Shown one piece after another: positions 1 through 10,657 of a stretch of 64,000 nucleotides of DNA (the stretch's first letter is position 1; each line of letters opens with the position of its first letter). A program made the translations under genes and the position numbers. The notes beneath the pieces were generated by a model. The model was not told where the DNA came from. It saw only the letters and a program-made list of their open reading frames with translations, and made no database searches. The stretch comes from Sacculina carcini (taxonomy: Eukaryota > Arthropoda > Thecostraca > Sacculinidae): assembly GCA_916048095.2 (NCBI GenBank), contig OU696572.1, positions 8,688,629 to 8,752,628 on the forward strand, in the 5' to 3' direction.

Positions 1-203
1 CAGAGCATATGCGATAAAAATAAATGAGGTGCATAGCATGCCATGTTATCGCAAAGTCAAACATAATTATTTTTATGCAATGACCACATTAAAATTAGCA
101 TACAGCAGCAACCATTCTGACAAAATGCGACAGATCTTCAGGTCAGCAAAAGTTCTCACAATTTCATTTAATACATTCACAACGCGTGGAGTGTTCAACT
201 CAC

Positions 204-439
204 CGGTGATGGACAGCAGCATTTGCACCAGCGACGCCATAATAATGGCGCCTTGAAGGAAGCACATTCGCGTTTGCCAGTCGACACCGTCCCCGCTTGC
301 TGAGGTGGTCGAGCTGTTGTTGAATAACGACGAGGCGTTGCCGGACGACACGTCGGTCGGACATCTCCACTTGGGCTGTTGCAGCAGAGCTATTGCTGGC
401 GGAAGGAAGGCAAACGATCCTCCTTGCACGATCGGCAGT
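204..439 (-). CDS. SLC23-type transporter copy A, exon with QGGSFAFL motif (partial gene)
   Basis: This exon encodes part of a sodium-dependent nucleobase/ascorbate transporter (SLC23 family), an integral plasma-membrane protein. The translation begins by completing an Arg codon and reads LPIVQGGSFAFLPPAIALL, the diagnostic SLC23 substrate-site region. It goes on through an Asn/Ser-rich extracellular loop with several N-glycosylation sequons (NAS, NSS) to DWQTRMCFLQGAIIMASLVQ. It is bounded by a cag acceptor before 439 and a G|GTGAG donor after 204. The 236-bp length fits phase 2 in and phase 1 out. Later exons would lie left of position 1. The fold and family are clear; whether the substrate is ascorbate or a nucleobase is not decidable from this piece. 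Confidence 0.88.
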
Positions 440-847
440 CTGGCACAATACAGTCCAGCCCAGTTGAAGGCCCCATTCATCAGCCATCCCATAGGTGAAG
501 AATTGTGAATTTGATAATATGACACACCGTGCAGCTATCTCCGCACTGTGGGTCAGATGCTGAGGACGTATTACAATGAGTCACCTCCACATAAAGCATT
601 TGTCGTGCAATAATCGATTGTAGTGACTTGCAAAATGAAACCATACAGTCCGGAAATTAAATTCAGAACGCTAGGATGTGAGTCCAGCGTGCTAACAACC
701 TGGCTACCTTGGCGATGATAGGTCAAGAGTTTATGACGACAAAGACTGACCAAATTATTGACGATAATTCGCAGTTCTTATGGTGGAAGTCCCAAGATGA
801 ATACCTTTGGTACAATACTCAAGAAAAGTTAAACAATATGGAGGTAC

Positions 848-1005
848 CTTACTCCGAATGTAGCCTGGATAAGAGTCAGAAGGCCCGATACGAAGAAAAT
901 GGTTCCGATGATATAGCCTCGATCCAGCGAATCGGCATCAACACATAGCAATGGGATTATCACCAGTGGAACTGTGAGAGCGCTGCCAAACATTGTCAGG
1001 TAGTG
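848..1005 (-). CDS. SLC23-type transporter copy A, second recognised exon
   Basis: The exon reads HYLTMFGSALTVPLVIIPLL and continues DADSLDRGYIIGTIFFVSG to ATFGV. This matches the first transmembrane helices of SLC23 carriers, where the family has HYLTxF followed by a hydrophobic helix. A ggcag acceptor lies just before 1005 and an AG|GTACC donor just after 848. The 158-bp length equals the corresponding exon of copy B at 52697-52854. It joins the 204-439 exon over a 408-bp intron in the expected frame (the Arg codon is split AG|A). The preceding exon is the one at 34483-34599, more than 33 kb away on the same strand. Confidence 0.88.
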
Positions 1006-1035
1006 CTGCCAGCATACCATCGACACATCACACAC

Positions 1036-1677
1036 TGCATTGCATACGTTACAGGCTACAATATAGAGAAAGTCTATCAGTCAGTTTGAAAGTCAGTTTC
1101 AATCATGTAAGTCTGTGGGACATCGCAATCGAAGATTGACAGAGTTGCCACTCTCAATTTTTTCGCTCAAAATCCCAACGACTACAACAGGAGCCAACCC
1201 AGGTGGATTATCGCTCCTAATCTCTCGAGGTAATCAGATGATCACAAAATAACCTTGGTCACGATTCGCAAAAGTACATCCTTTGCTTGCTATGCATGAT
1301 ATATGTTTAACCGAATAATCCTCCCAATTCTGGCGTTGTGTGTATGCTTGCGTTATGTACGCTGCGTTGCGTTGCGTTGGACATTTCCATGGATATCATA
1401 TTCGTTGCATTTAGTATAATCCGAACATGTTTCTCCATACATACATTTCAGTGTTACAAAGCAAATAGACAAAAAAACAAGTATTTAGACATGGCTGTTG
1501 AAAGTTAGACAACATTTTATGCAGATTTGTGCACAGCGGTGGCAGCGCCAAGCAGGGAGCTAGAGGGCTTGAACAAAAATGTGCCACGTCTCGTCTAATC
1601 TCCCCAAGCATTCTGACCATGAAGATTTGAAGTGCAGATGTTCATGTTTCGTAGTGTGACCATACATTCTATCTATC

Positions 1678-1708
<31 letters not shown>

Positions 1709-2635
1709 TCCTGGACATATGCTATTTTTGAGGGATGTCCGGCCCATTTGGGTTATTTTTGTAAAATGCTTCAAATATCCGGGGTTGATATAGTTAGAGA
1801 AGTTAAATTCGATATGCTCCCGCTGCAAGTGTATAATGGTATGGTCGGTGGCTAAAAAGTGAATCAAAACATTTGTCGTGGGTCAATAAAAGGCAATGAC
1901 ATATAATGAAATTTTCATTGACAACCTAAATTTCTCGCGCGCGCACAAAAATACCCTCATTTTTGTCAATGTAAGAAGAGAAAAAACAACATAGATTGGG
2001 AACGTATAATTCTAGGTTAAAAACACAAGGGAACTCAATGCCACAACACCACACCAATTCAACTCTCCATCTCCTGTGCTCGCCACACCAAACACCACCA
2101 GCAAGACAACCCGCGATACACCCACATTAGCACTGCCACCCTTCTCCAACCAGGCCTCCGGTTGCTTCAGTGCCACCGCACCGAACTCCGCTCAGCATAT
2201 TGTACAAACACACACACGCAGTCGCACACACACACACGCACACACATACATACATACACGCGAACACACACACATGCTAATGCAATTACACTCCGCAGAA
2301 CAGGTCAGCAAATACGCACATACATACACACATGTGTATAACTCACAATATACGACAACGCACGACTCACACAAGCACACACACACACACACACATACAC
2401 ACACACATGTTCATGCAATTACAATTTTAAACATTCGGAATACGGTCAACCTGTGTTTCGACAAACCCCCGCATCTTTTCGCTGAGCCCTTCGCTCTCAG
2501 ACCCCACCAGGAAAACCCCTGGCGTCGCAACTGGTGTACATGCTAGGGAGACGACAACCATCAATACTCAAAGTTGGCTCAGTTGGACGAGTGCAGTGGC
2601 CCTCAACCTTTATTGGCCATTTGGCAATGTGATCA
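1036..2635. other. Intronic sequence, no gene seen; AT and CA microsatellites
   Basis: I see no supported coding region. An (AT)n run lies at about 1681-1709 and CA-rich low-complexity DNA at about 2205-2270 and 2375-2405. The long open frames here are translations of the CA repeat and are not genes. Confidence 0.6.
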
Positions 2636-2990
2636 GTGGGGTGACCTTTTGTTGCAAATGGAACCTTTTCATCATAGAATCTGTTCATCATAAGGAGCCC
2701 AAAAATTTATATTTTATTGGTCTGATCTGATTTAATTGATAAGTCATAAACTCAACTTTTTGCAACTTTTTGTTTTTAGCGCAACTTTTGTAACTTTTTC
2801 ATTTTTAAGAGCAACTATTTAGATTTAAGACAATTTTGAACTTTTAGAACAATTGTTTCATATATGTTATGTTTCATATATTGTTTCATATGGTATCATA
2901 TATATGAAAAAATTGTTCTAAAGGTTCAAAATTATCCTAAATCTAAATAGTTGCTCTTAAAAATGAAAAAGTTGCAAAAGATGTACCCAC
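2636..2990. mobile_element. Foldback/MITE-like repeat with 63-bp arms
   Basis: Two arms at 2792-2854 and 2911-2973 are inverted copies of each other (about 63 bp, only a few mismatches) around an AT-rich 56-bp loop. The outer edge starts with gggtgaccttttg near 2638. A related edge, in the opposite sense (aaaaggtcacccta), occurs at about 20550, followed by the same 'gcgcaactttt' motifs. This identifies a dispersed non-autonomous family. No ORF is present and no clean target duplication was found. Confidence 0.55.
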
Positions 2991-3031
2991 AATACAAACA
3001 TAGACAATATATCTATATATATGAGATCCTC

Positions 3032-3141
<110 letters not shown>

Positions 3142-3199
3142 TGTCCCACCCTCCTTGTTCCATTTTCTGCAAGCTGCTACTCGGTAACCACTTGGTGTA

Positions 3200-4080
3200 C
3201 TCACTAAAAAATTTACACCATTGCGTTGAAAATTTTCTTGTCTACACGAAAGGCTATATTTTAAGTTTTAAAAATAAAATAGAAACAGTTATAGCGGTGA
3301 AAAGACAAAATGAACCCTGAAAAATGCGAAAATTTTGGTCAATATTCTGCAATCTACTTCTCATGAATCAGCAATGGTACAGCTATGCAAATTATACCAC
3401 TGTGTAGAAAAAATTTTGTTCTACAAGATCAACTACAATTCATATCCAAAAATTAAATATAAAATATGTAAAAATGACAAAATTTCACTCTACATTCAAA
3501 ATATTATTTATACTCCACGCGACGATTATCTATACTTTTTTCTCAATTTCTCAGCAACTAAATATCACACATTTAATTAAATAAAACCATCGTGCTGCGA
3601 ATTTTGTTTTCTACAGCACGGTATAAATTTTAATTTTTAAAGTGTAATAAAAAAAAGTTACGTTGGTGTGAAGTCAAAATGACAAAGTCAAAAAGGTAAA
3701 ATTAGCACTGAAAACCGTGAATATGTTGGTCAATATTCTGTCATCTGCTCCTCATAAACCAGCAATGGTACAGCTATAATAATAATACCATTGTGTAAAA
3801 AATTTTTGTTCTACAAGATAGGTTATAATTTTTACCCACAAATGATACAGAAAACGTGTAAAATTGGCAAAATTCTCAAATACATCCAAAATTACACTTG
3901 AACATCGGGCGACTAAGATTAATTCATTTTTCTGCCATTTCTCAGTAACTATTTGTTTCACATAAAAATAAAGTATACCATCGTGCTGGAAATTTTAGTT
4001 TCTACAATGCGGTAAAATTTTTAATTTTCCAAAGTGTATTTGAAGGAAGTTAGGGCGGTGTAAAGTCAAAAGGACATATG
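3200..4080. repeat. Tandem repeat, period about 395 bp, just over two units
   Basis: The segment beginning 'ggtcaatattctg' occurs at about 3336 and again at about 3731. Both are followed by the same order of words: 'cagcaatggtacagctat', 'ttgttctacaaga' and 'ccatcgtgctg'. Units are diverged and AT-rich. There is no coding potential. Confidence 0.65.
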
Positions 4081-4257
4081 ACCAATTTCACAGCTATTAT
4101 GCGCACTTGCGATTGCACAGGAATATACACCGATTAAATTTCACTGAAGCCCAATCACAATTGAGAATGCATCATATTAGCTCCAAGCATGGATGGTGTG
4201 GTTTTATTGCGTACAGTATACTGAATAGAAAGGCTTTATTGTCCTCAATATTTACAC

Positions 4258-4741
4258 ATGAATTGTTTCGCACGACGGGCGGGTAAAATGCTACTGGGAA
4301 CAAAGTAAACTACTGAATTTAACAGTGTAATTTAATTGGTTTAATTTCAAGTTGCATAAGCATAAGTTGCATAAGGATATGGGTTGTAATATCATGCAAT
4401 GCCAACTATATGCATATGCTGTTTTAGCGGAAGCATTAATCTTGAATTATAGAGATGACAGAAAGTTTCATTGTTTTGATAGTGTTACACTTCTGAATTA
4501 CTACACACGAAGGACGGGTGTGAATTTGAGCAGTGTTGAGGAAAAAAACTTCGTCAAGAATTTACAAATTTATATTTTTCTATTGGAAAAGCTTTTTGCC
4601 TTTTGATTCATTATATTTTATTAATAGCTCCGCACGACGGGCGGATTTAAATACGAGGCTGTTCGAGGGAAAATAGTTTGCCACATCTAAAATAAAAGCA
4701 TTCATATTTAGACTTGTCTATTGGTTGAGACTTTTTATGGG
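4258..4741. repeat. Repeat array part 1 with CCGCACGACGGGCGGG-type boxes
   Basis: Two GC-rich boxes in AT-rich DNA, at 4269-4283 and 4630-4644, belong to a family of eight boxes in this region. Each is preceded by 'aattgtt' or 'aattatt'-like bases and followed by 'ttaaat' or 'aatgcta'. The array is interrupted at 4742 by an LTR retrotransposon. Confidence 0.6.
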
Positions 4742-5064
4742 TGTGGCGTTGTTGTCGAGTGGCGTGCGGTGTGACGTCATAGCGGTTCACTTGAGCCGAG
4801 TGGTGCGAGGTATGACGTCGCACGTTGCTGCGCGCTGATTGGCCGCGACTTGAGCCTAGTGCCGGAGGCGTGTATCAGCTGGCGTGTGTGAAGCTGGCTT
4901 TGCGAGCGGTCGAGCGTCATTCGGTTGGTGGCCTGTGCGTTGTAAGCATCGTTGCCGTGTGTTCGAGAATATTTCTGTTCGAGTGGACGAATTCTCGTCG
5001 TGTGCGCGGGTTACCTGCGCGAAGGTGAGAGGGCTTTGCCCCGTTGCTTCTCTGCTTGATTACA
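4742..5064 (+). repeat. 5' LTR of element 1
   Basis: 323 bp, TG...CA ends, one mismatch to 9483-9805. The internal region after it begins AGCTATTTCGGC rather than the usual TGG. A related AGCTA-start is found after the LTRs of the two small elements at 20600-21859 and 41295-42944. Confidence 0.93.
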
Positions 5065-5079
5065 AGCTATTTCGGCTAT

Positions 5080-6081
5080 ATGGCTGAGGCCGTTGGCGGG
5101 GGCAAACGTGAGTTTGTCGAAGGGGGTTCCGGTAGCGAATCCGATGACTTCGGTCAGGAGGGTCAGAGACCCGAGCAGCGGGCCGCAGGACCCGTGGTAG
5201 ATGTTGGCCAGTTGGCCAACATCTTAATGCAGGCCCGAGGGCCGATCCTTGACAGGATAGGGCGGGCTCTACCGCGTTTCGGTGGTGACATCACCCTTGA
5301 CGTCACTGAGTGGCTGGCCGACTTTGAGCGGCTATGCCGTGTCCAGCAGGTCGACCCTTGCGAAATGGTCGACCATATGCTGGATGGGAGCGCGCGCCGG
5401 CTTTACCGGCGCATGCTCGTGGGCGACGCCTCACAGTGGGCCGTGGTGAAAGCCACGCTGGTCGCCGAGTTTGGCGTGCCTCGCCAAGAGGCGTGGAGGC
5501 GTTTCTCGACTCGTCAGCTTCGATCTGGCGAGTCAGTGGACGCCTTTGTGGACGACCTAGAGCTTCTAGGTCGCCGTGTAGGGTTAACACCCGAGAGCTT
5601 GGCGTTCCGCGTCAAGTTTTATGAGGGCCTACCCGACTCAATCTATGAGTGGGCTATGGCGAGAGAGGGGGCGTATACCTCCGAGTTCGACAGCGTGCTG
5701 TCGGCGGTGCGCGCCAGAATTGGTGCGCGTAGGGCTGCTGCAGCCAGAGACCGCCCATCTGGGGTGGTGGCTGCATCTAGGCAGCGAGTCAGCTACGCCC
5801 AAGTAGCGAGCAGCTCGAGGGACCGCTCTCCTGGTCCTCAAGCGTCGGACGAGAGAGACGGCTCTGTGTCTCGGTGGGCGGGCCGTCCGGAGCGCTCTTC
5901 TGCGCGCCGGACGCTCCGCTGCTACCGGTGTGGCAAGCACGGGCATTTCGCTCGTGATTGCGAGGAGCCGGCGTCGACGTCGACGTCACGCCGCTCGCGA
6001 GCTCGGACGAGCTCGCATTTTCATGCGGAGGGCGCAGCACGGGGCGCAGCGTCCTCCGACATGGAAGTCGACCGCAATTAA
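5080..6081 (+). CDS. Gag-like protein of element 1
   Basis: 333 codons from the first ATG after the LTR (MAEAVGGGK), 16 bp inside the element. The middle shows a Ty3-type Gag capsid pattern: DVTEWLADFERLCRV, then a short-helix region with VDHMLDGSARRLYRRM and QEAWRRFSTRQL. The C-terminal third is Arg/Ser-rich and holds one CX2CX4HX4C knuckle, CYRCGKHGHFARDC (about codons 281-294), for RNA packaging. It overlaps the pol frame, which lies at -1 relative to gag. I could not find a classical heptanucleotide slippery site in the overlap. Confidence 0.85.
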   Translation: MAEAVGGGKREFVEGGSGSESDDFGQEGQRPEQRAAGPVVDVGQLANILMQARGPILDRIGRALPRFGGDITLDVTEWLADFERLCRVQQVDPCEMVDHMLDGSARRLYRRMLVGDASQWAVVKATLVAEFGVPRQEAWRRFSTRQLRSGESVDAFVDDLELLGRRVGLTPESLAFRVKFYEGLPDSIYEWAMAREGAYTSEFDSVLSAVRARIGARRAAAARDRPSGVVAASRQRVSYAQVASSSRDRSPGPQASDERDGSVSRWAGRPERSSARRTLRCYRCGKHGHFARDCEEPASTSTSRRSRARTSSHFHAEGAARGAASSDMEVDRN

Positions 6082-8633
6082 GCGGCGGCCCCTGTAAAGG
6101 GGCGACGGTGAGTCCCTGCTCTGCGCGTGGACTCATCAGCGGAGCACATTTGGTGCGTCGGGCCCGCCGGGCGATTCGAGGGACGGCCGGTGTATTGACT
6201 TCGCGTCGTATGCCGGTCGTTGAAGCTGTTCTCAACGGTCGTTGCTCCCGGTGTCTGGTTGACACGGGAAGTGAGTGCACAATTGTTAGTGCACGGGTGG
6301 TGGCGGGTTCACTTCCCCGTCGGGGACGACCGTTGATTACAGCGGATGGTAGGACTTCTCATGAGACGAAGTCCTGTGACGTAGTAATAGGGCTGCAGGG
6401 ACACTGTTTTAGAGTTCCCGGGCTCGTAGTTAAGGGATTAGAAAACCTTGGGGTGGAGTGCCTCCTGGGCAACGATGTTATCGACCATATGGGAGGCGTG
6501 ACAGTGAAAAGGGGTGTTGACTCTAAATACACCGTTGAGTGGGGGAAACCTTACACCGAGGGGTGCTGTCGTGCACCGGCGCGTAAGAGTGTGTCTAATA
6601 AATCGACGAAGTGTGTGAGGTTTATGTTGGCAGGTTCCACGGATAGTCCGCAGCCGCTGGAAGTTGTCGACAAGGACTTCGTAGCGTCATTCGCTGAGGG
6701 CCGATGGACGGTGAGCTGGCGGTGGTCTGACAAAGAGCCGGACCAGCTACAGAACAGCGTGGCGGAGTACAGATGTACGAGAGCTCCCGGAGTGAGCGAG
6801 AGGTACAATGCCGAGATCCGGAGCTGGATCGAGAAAGGCTGGTTAATCACATGGCACGGCCCAGTAAAGGGGATCATCCCGCTGTTGGCCGTCGTACAGC
6901 CGACGAAAGACAAAGTTCGTCCTGTTATGGATTACCGTGAGCTGAACGGCTTTGTCGAGTGTCACACAGGAGATGACGGTGTGTCAGTGTGTGCTGACAA
7001 GATCAGAGAGTGGAGGCAATGGCAGGGGGAGATCAAGGTAGTTGATCTCAAGTCGGCGTACCTGCAGATTCACGTGAGCCGAGATCTGTGGAAGTATCAG
7101 GTCGTGAGGTATAATGGTGTGCATTATGCGTTGACGCGGCTGGGCTTCGGCCTGTCATGTGCACCAAGAATAATGACGCTGATTCTGCGAAAGGTCCTGT
7201 CATTGGACGAGAAGGTGCGAAAGGCGACAGATCATTATGTCGACGATATCATCGTGAGGACGTCCGATGTGAGCGTGCAGCAGCTTCGGGAGCATCTGCG
7301 AAGGTATGGCTTTGAGACTAAGGAGCCGGAGGGCCTAGATGGGGGTCGATTTTTGGGAATTGCTCTGAGGAAGGGACCCGATGGGTGGTTGAATATGTCG
7401 AGAGGGACAGCTCTTCGTGACGCTGCACCCGAATTGACAGGGCTGACCAAGCGTGGGTTGTTCTCCGTATGTGGTCGTTTAGTCGGTCATTACCCCGTTG
7501 CCGGGTGGTTACGCCCCCATTGCAGTTTTTTGAAACGGTTGGGGTGTGGCGGGTCGTGGGATAACCCGGTGGAGAATGTTGTGTGTGTGCTTGTGTCTGA
7601 GCTGTTGCAGCGTGTTCAGAAGGCGGACCCGGTAAGGGGTCGATGGGACGTGAACGCAGCTGGAGACGTCACTGTATGGACTGACGCGAGCACGTTGGCG
7701 CTTGGCGTGGTGGTCGAGGTGGACGGCTGCATCGTTGAGGATGCTACTTGGCTCCGTAAGAAGACCGACGTTCTACACATCAATGTGTCCGAACTGGAGG
7801 CAGTCGGTCGTGGCATCAATATGGCGATTTCGTGGGGGTTCAAGACGTTTACCGTCGCGACAGACTCGAGGACAGTGCTTAGTTGGATGGACAGCACTGT
7901 CGAGGGGCGCAACCGTGTCCGCACTAAAGGTTCTGCCGAGATGCTGGTGAAGCGCCGACTGGCGGTGATTAAGGAGACGATCGCCGAGCATGGCCTGACA
8001 GTTTCTCTCCGGTTTGTCACGACTGTGGAGAATAAAGCTGATCAGATGACCAGGGTGGCCAAGAAGTGGCTTGTTCATCGTGACGCTGGTGAGGAGGAGG
8101 TGGCAATATCAGCAGCTATTGCTACGAAGAAGAGTATTAAGGACACCGTTTGGGCGGCTCATCTGCCCCATCATTTAGGTGTCGAGAGGACGCTGTACCT
8201 GGGTCAACAATTGCGGAGTGATTTGACGAGAGCCCATGTGAAGGCGGAGTTAGCTGGATGCGAGGCTTGTCAACGTATCGATCCAGCGGTGAGAGAGGAG
8301 AATCTCGTAGGTCAGGGTAGTCAGGCCGTGAACAGGGACTGGTATCGAGTGGCAGCGGACGTCACTCATTACGATGCCGGCGTTTACCTGTCGATGGTGG
8401 ATTGTGGTCCATCACGTCTTGCCGTATGGCGCAGATTGCCGAATGAGACGGCGTTGTGCATTATAGCTCAGCTGCGGCAGATTGTGATTGAGCGTGGGCC
8501 GTTTGAGGAGCTGTTACTGGACAACTCTACGGCGTTCCGGTCGGCGGCGATGGAGCAGTTCGCCGACGAGTGGTGCATTTCTTTGCGATTCCGAGCCGCA
8601 TACGCCCCGGGCGGTAACGGGATCGTGGAGTGA
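5958..8633 (+). pseudogene. Pol of element 1 (protease, RT, RNase H, integrase) interrupted by TGA
   Basis: The frame opens within the gag overlap, so the true junction is uncertain. Protease has DTGSE at about 6260. The reverse transcriptase contains VVDLKSAYLQIHV, RLGFGLSCAPRIM and the catalytic YVDD at about 7235-7246. RNase H starts at TDAST (about 7680). The integrase zinc finger has HxxxH at about 8167 and CxxC at about 8265. The catalytic core shows D near 8360, D in LLDNSTAF (about 8520) and E at 8628. The TGA at 8631-8633 directly follows that Glu, where related integrases usually have a basic residue. The same frame stays open afterwards to 9425, so a single nonsense change is the only visible defect. 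Confidence 0.85.
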
Positions 8634-9425
8634 AATCACCGTACGATCAAAAGGATCGCAGCGAGGGGACATATTTCCCCGGAGGAGGCGACGTTCTGGT
8701 ACAACGTTACGCCGCGCCAAGAGACTCAGGTGAGCACTATTCCCTCGAGGTGTATTTTCAGATACGAGTGGCGTCTTCCATTTGAGACCGGCCGCAGGGA
8801 CGCTGATGACCAGACAGCTGCGTTTGCCGTTGGTGACGAGGTGTGGGTGAAACCGCCGATCCCGTCATGTACAACGCCGTGGACCCTCGGGAAGGTGACC
8901 AGGGTCGTCTCACAGCACGTTGTGTGCGTAGATGGCATGCCGCGCCATGTGCGCGACCTGCGCAAGCGTCGCTGTGCCGGCCATAGTGGAGCCACAGACG
9001 AGACCGGCACTCATGGCCACGTGGAACCGACCAGCGGCGGTTGGGATGTGGATGCGACCGGCAATCGCGGAGATGTGGAGCCACCCGGTGGAGCCACCCG
9101 GTGTAGCTTGGACTTGAGCGGTGATGGCGGACGGGTCGAGGCGGCCGATAGTCCCGGCGGTGACAGAACACCTGACAGCCTGCCAACTGAGCGACTGGCT
9201 ACTGGCGAGGGCGTGGATGCGGACCGTGTGTCTGTGGAGCAGGAACCTGGTGAGCCCTCAGAGGGCGTGAGTGTACATACTGCTCGAGAGAATGTCGGAG
9301 AGGGCGTCGCGGCTGAGAGAGTCGAAGATGAGGCTGCAGTCGAGCAGCCGAGGCGGTCAACGAGGAGACGTCGACCGCCGGCATGGTTAAACGAGTACGT
9401 GTGTCTATCCGATGATGAAGTTTAA
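8634..9425 (+). pseudogene. C-terminal part of element 1 Pol, downstream of the stop
   Basis: This continues the pol frame (phase 0) after the TGA. It begins with the integrase C-terminal region and an SH3-like piece (VGDEVWVKPP ... VVSQHVVCVDG). An acidic, low-complexity tail with Gly/Asp/Glu repeats follows, ending RRSTRRRRPPAWLNEYV. The same style of tail ends Pol in the elements at 10490-15240 and 26493-31405 (RR...RRPxxLxDYV). That shared tail supports a common polyprotein layout. Confidence 0.75.
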
Positions 9426-9472
9426 CCGTGCGTGTTTGCAAGCGTGTTTGTTGTGAGCTTTCAGGTGAAAAG

Positions 9473-9482
9473 CTGGGGGAGA
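9473..9482 (+). promoter_or_regulatory. Polypurine tract of element 1
   Basis: The purine run ctgggggaga immediately precedes the 3' LTR (TGTGGCG). It would prime plus-strand DNA synthesis. A nearly identical cagggggaga precedes the 3' LTR of the small element at 21577. Confidence 0.75.
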
Positions 9483-9805
9483 TGTGGCGTTGTTGTCGAG
9501 TGGCGTGCGGTGTGACGTCATAGCGGTTCACTTGAGCCGAGTGGTGCGAGGTATGACGTCGCACGTTGCTGCGCGCTGATTGGCCGCGACTTGAGCCTAG
9601 TGCCGGAGGCGTGTATCAGCTGGCTTGTGTGAAGCTGGCTTTGCGAGCGGTCGAGCGTCATTCGGTTGGTGGCCTGTGCGTTGTAAGCATCGTTGCCGTG
9701 TGTTCGAGAATATTTCTGTTCGAGTGGACGAATTCTCGTCGTGTGCGCGGGTTACCTGCGCGAAGGTGAGAGGGCTTTGCCCCGTTGCTTCTCTGCTTGA
9801 TTACA
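9483..9805 (+). repeat. 3' LTR of element 1
   Basis: A 323-bp copy of 4742-5064 with one mismatch, followed by the ATGGG target duplication at 9806-9810. Confidence 0.93.
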
Positions 9806-10489
9806 ATGGGTTTACTTTTTCTTTTTAAATTTGTAATCGTTTTTTATAAATTCAATATATTATTTATTTCAATTCAATATTTATTTTACTATATTAATTG
9901 TTCTGCGCAACGGGCGGGTTTTAATGCTAGATGGTGATGTTAAGTTATAAATATATTTCGGAAACATTATGATGAAAATGTTTAGTCATTTTTCATTGTT
10001 TTGTGTCTGAGTTCTGAATTATTGAGCACGACGGGCAGGCTTAAATATGAGGCGGTTTAGGCAAACTATTTTGTCAAAATAATAGAAAAATATAAAAAAT
10101 TAGACTTTTTATGGGTTTACTCTTTTCTTAATTAATTCATATTTATTTTCTCTTATGAATTGAATACAAATTTAACAATATGAATTGTTCCGCACGACGG
10201 GCGGGCTTACATGCTAGAGTTTTAATTGTTTGTTAGGTGTTTGTGTTCTGAATTATTCCGCACGACGGGCAGGTTCAAATATGAGGCGTATTGAGGGATA
10301 ATATTTTGTCAAATTTTAAATAAGTATATTCAGATTTAGAGTTTTTTATTGGTGAACGTATATACAGGTTAATTTTTTTTGTATTCAGCTTATTTAATGG
10401 ATTGAATATGAATTTTACTTTATGAATTATCTTCTTAGAATATATATAGAAATTATCTCTCTGTCTGTGTATGTATGCTTGAATATGAG
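9806..10489. repeat. Repeat array part 2 (four GC boxes)
   Basis: This continues the array split by element 1. Boxes lie at 9904-9918, 10024-10039, 10190-10205 and 10259-10273. Two box contexts alternate: 'gaattgtt...gggcgggtttaatgctag' and 'gaattatt...gggcaggttcaaatatgaggcg'. There is no ORF. It is interrupted at 10490 by element 2. Confidence 0.6.
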
Positions 10490-10657
10490 TGTAGTGTGTG
10501 GCTACACCGCCAGAGGGCGCGAGTGTATTAGGCGTGGGTGACGCTAACGGCCGTCAGCCAGTGTGTGTTCAGCAGTCTTGGTTTGTGTGTCGCTCCTGTG
10601 TATTTGGGTATCGTGTTCCCTATTATTGTATTGTTGTGTTGTATAATATATCGTACA
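10490..10657 (+). repeat. 5' LTR of element 2
   Basis: 168 bp, starts TGTAGTGTGTGG and ends ATCGTACA. The terminal A at 10657 is also the A of the gag ATG, so the LTR end, start codon and primer site overlap. Confidence 0.93.

Larger units (their letters stand above)
4742..9805 (+). mobile_element. LTR retrotransposon 1 (complete, 5 bp TSD)
   Basis: A 5064-bp element bounded by 323-bp direct repeats that begin TGTGGCG and end GATTACA. They differ at one base (4884 g versus 9625 t). A 5-bp target duplication ATGGG flanks it (4737-4741 and 9806-9810). Inside, in order, are Gag with one zinc knuckle and a Pol frame with protease, reverse transcriptase, RNase H and integrase, followed by a polypurine tract. 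Near-identical LTRs imply a recent insertion. Pol carries one in-frame stop at 8631-8633. Confidence 0.93.

Noticed and set aside
709..948. 79-codon plus-strand ORF beside SLC23 exons
   Set aside because: It overlaps the reverse strand of a well-supported SLC23 exon and its translation has no recognisable features.
2076..2546. Open frames across CA/GT-rich DNA (also at 2943-3320, 25424-25783, 41324-41614, 42472-42935, 46433-46839, 47314-47688, 53275-53525, 54639-54848)
   Set aside because: Their translations are low-complexity Thr-His or Cys-Val repeats from microsatellites, often open on both strands; no domain is present.
5958..6081. A -1 slippery heptamer in the gag/pol overlap of element 1
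   Set aside because: The frames are offset by -1, but I saw no X-XXY-YYZ sequence in the overlap; the mechanism stays undetermined.
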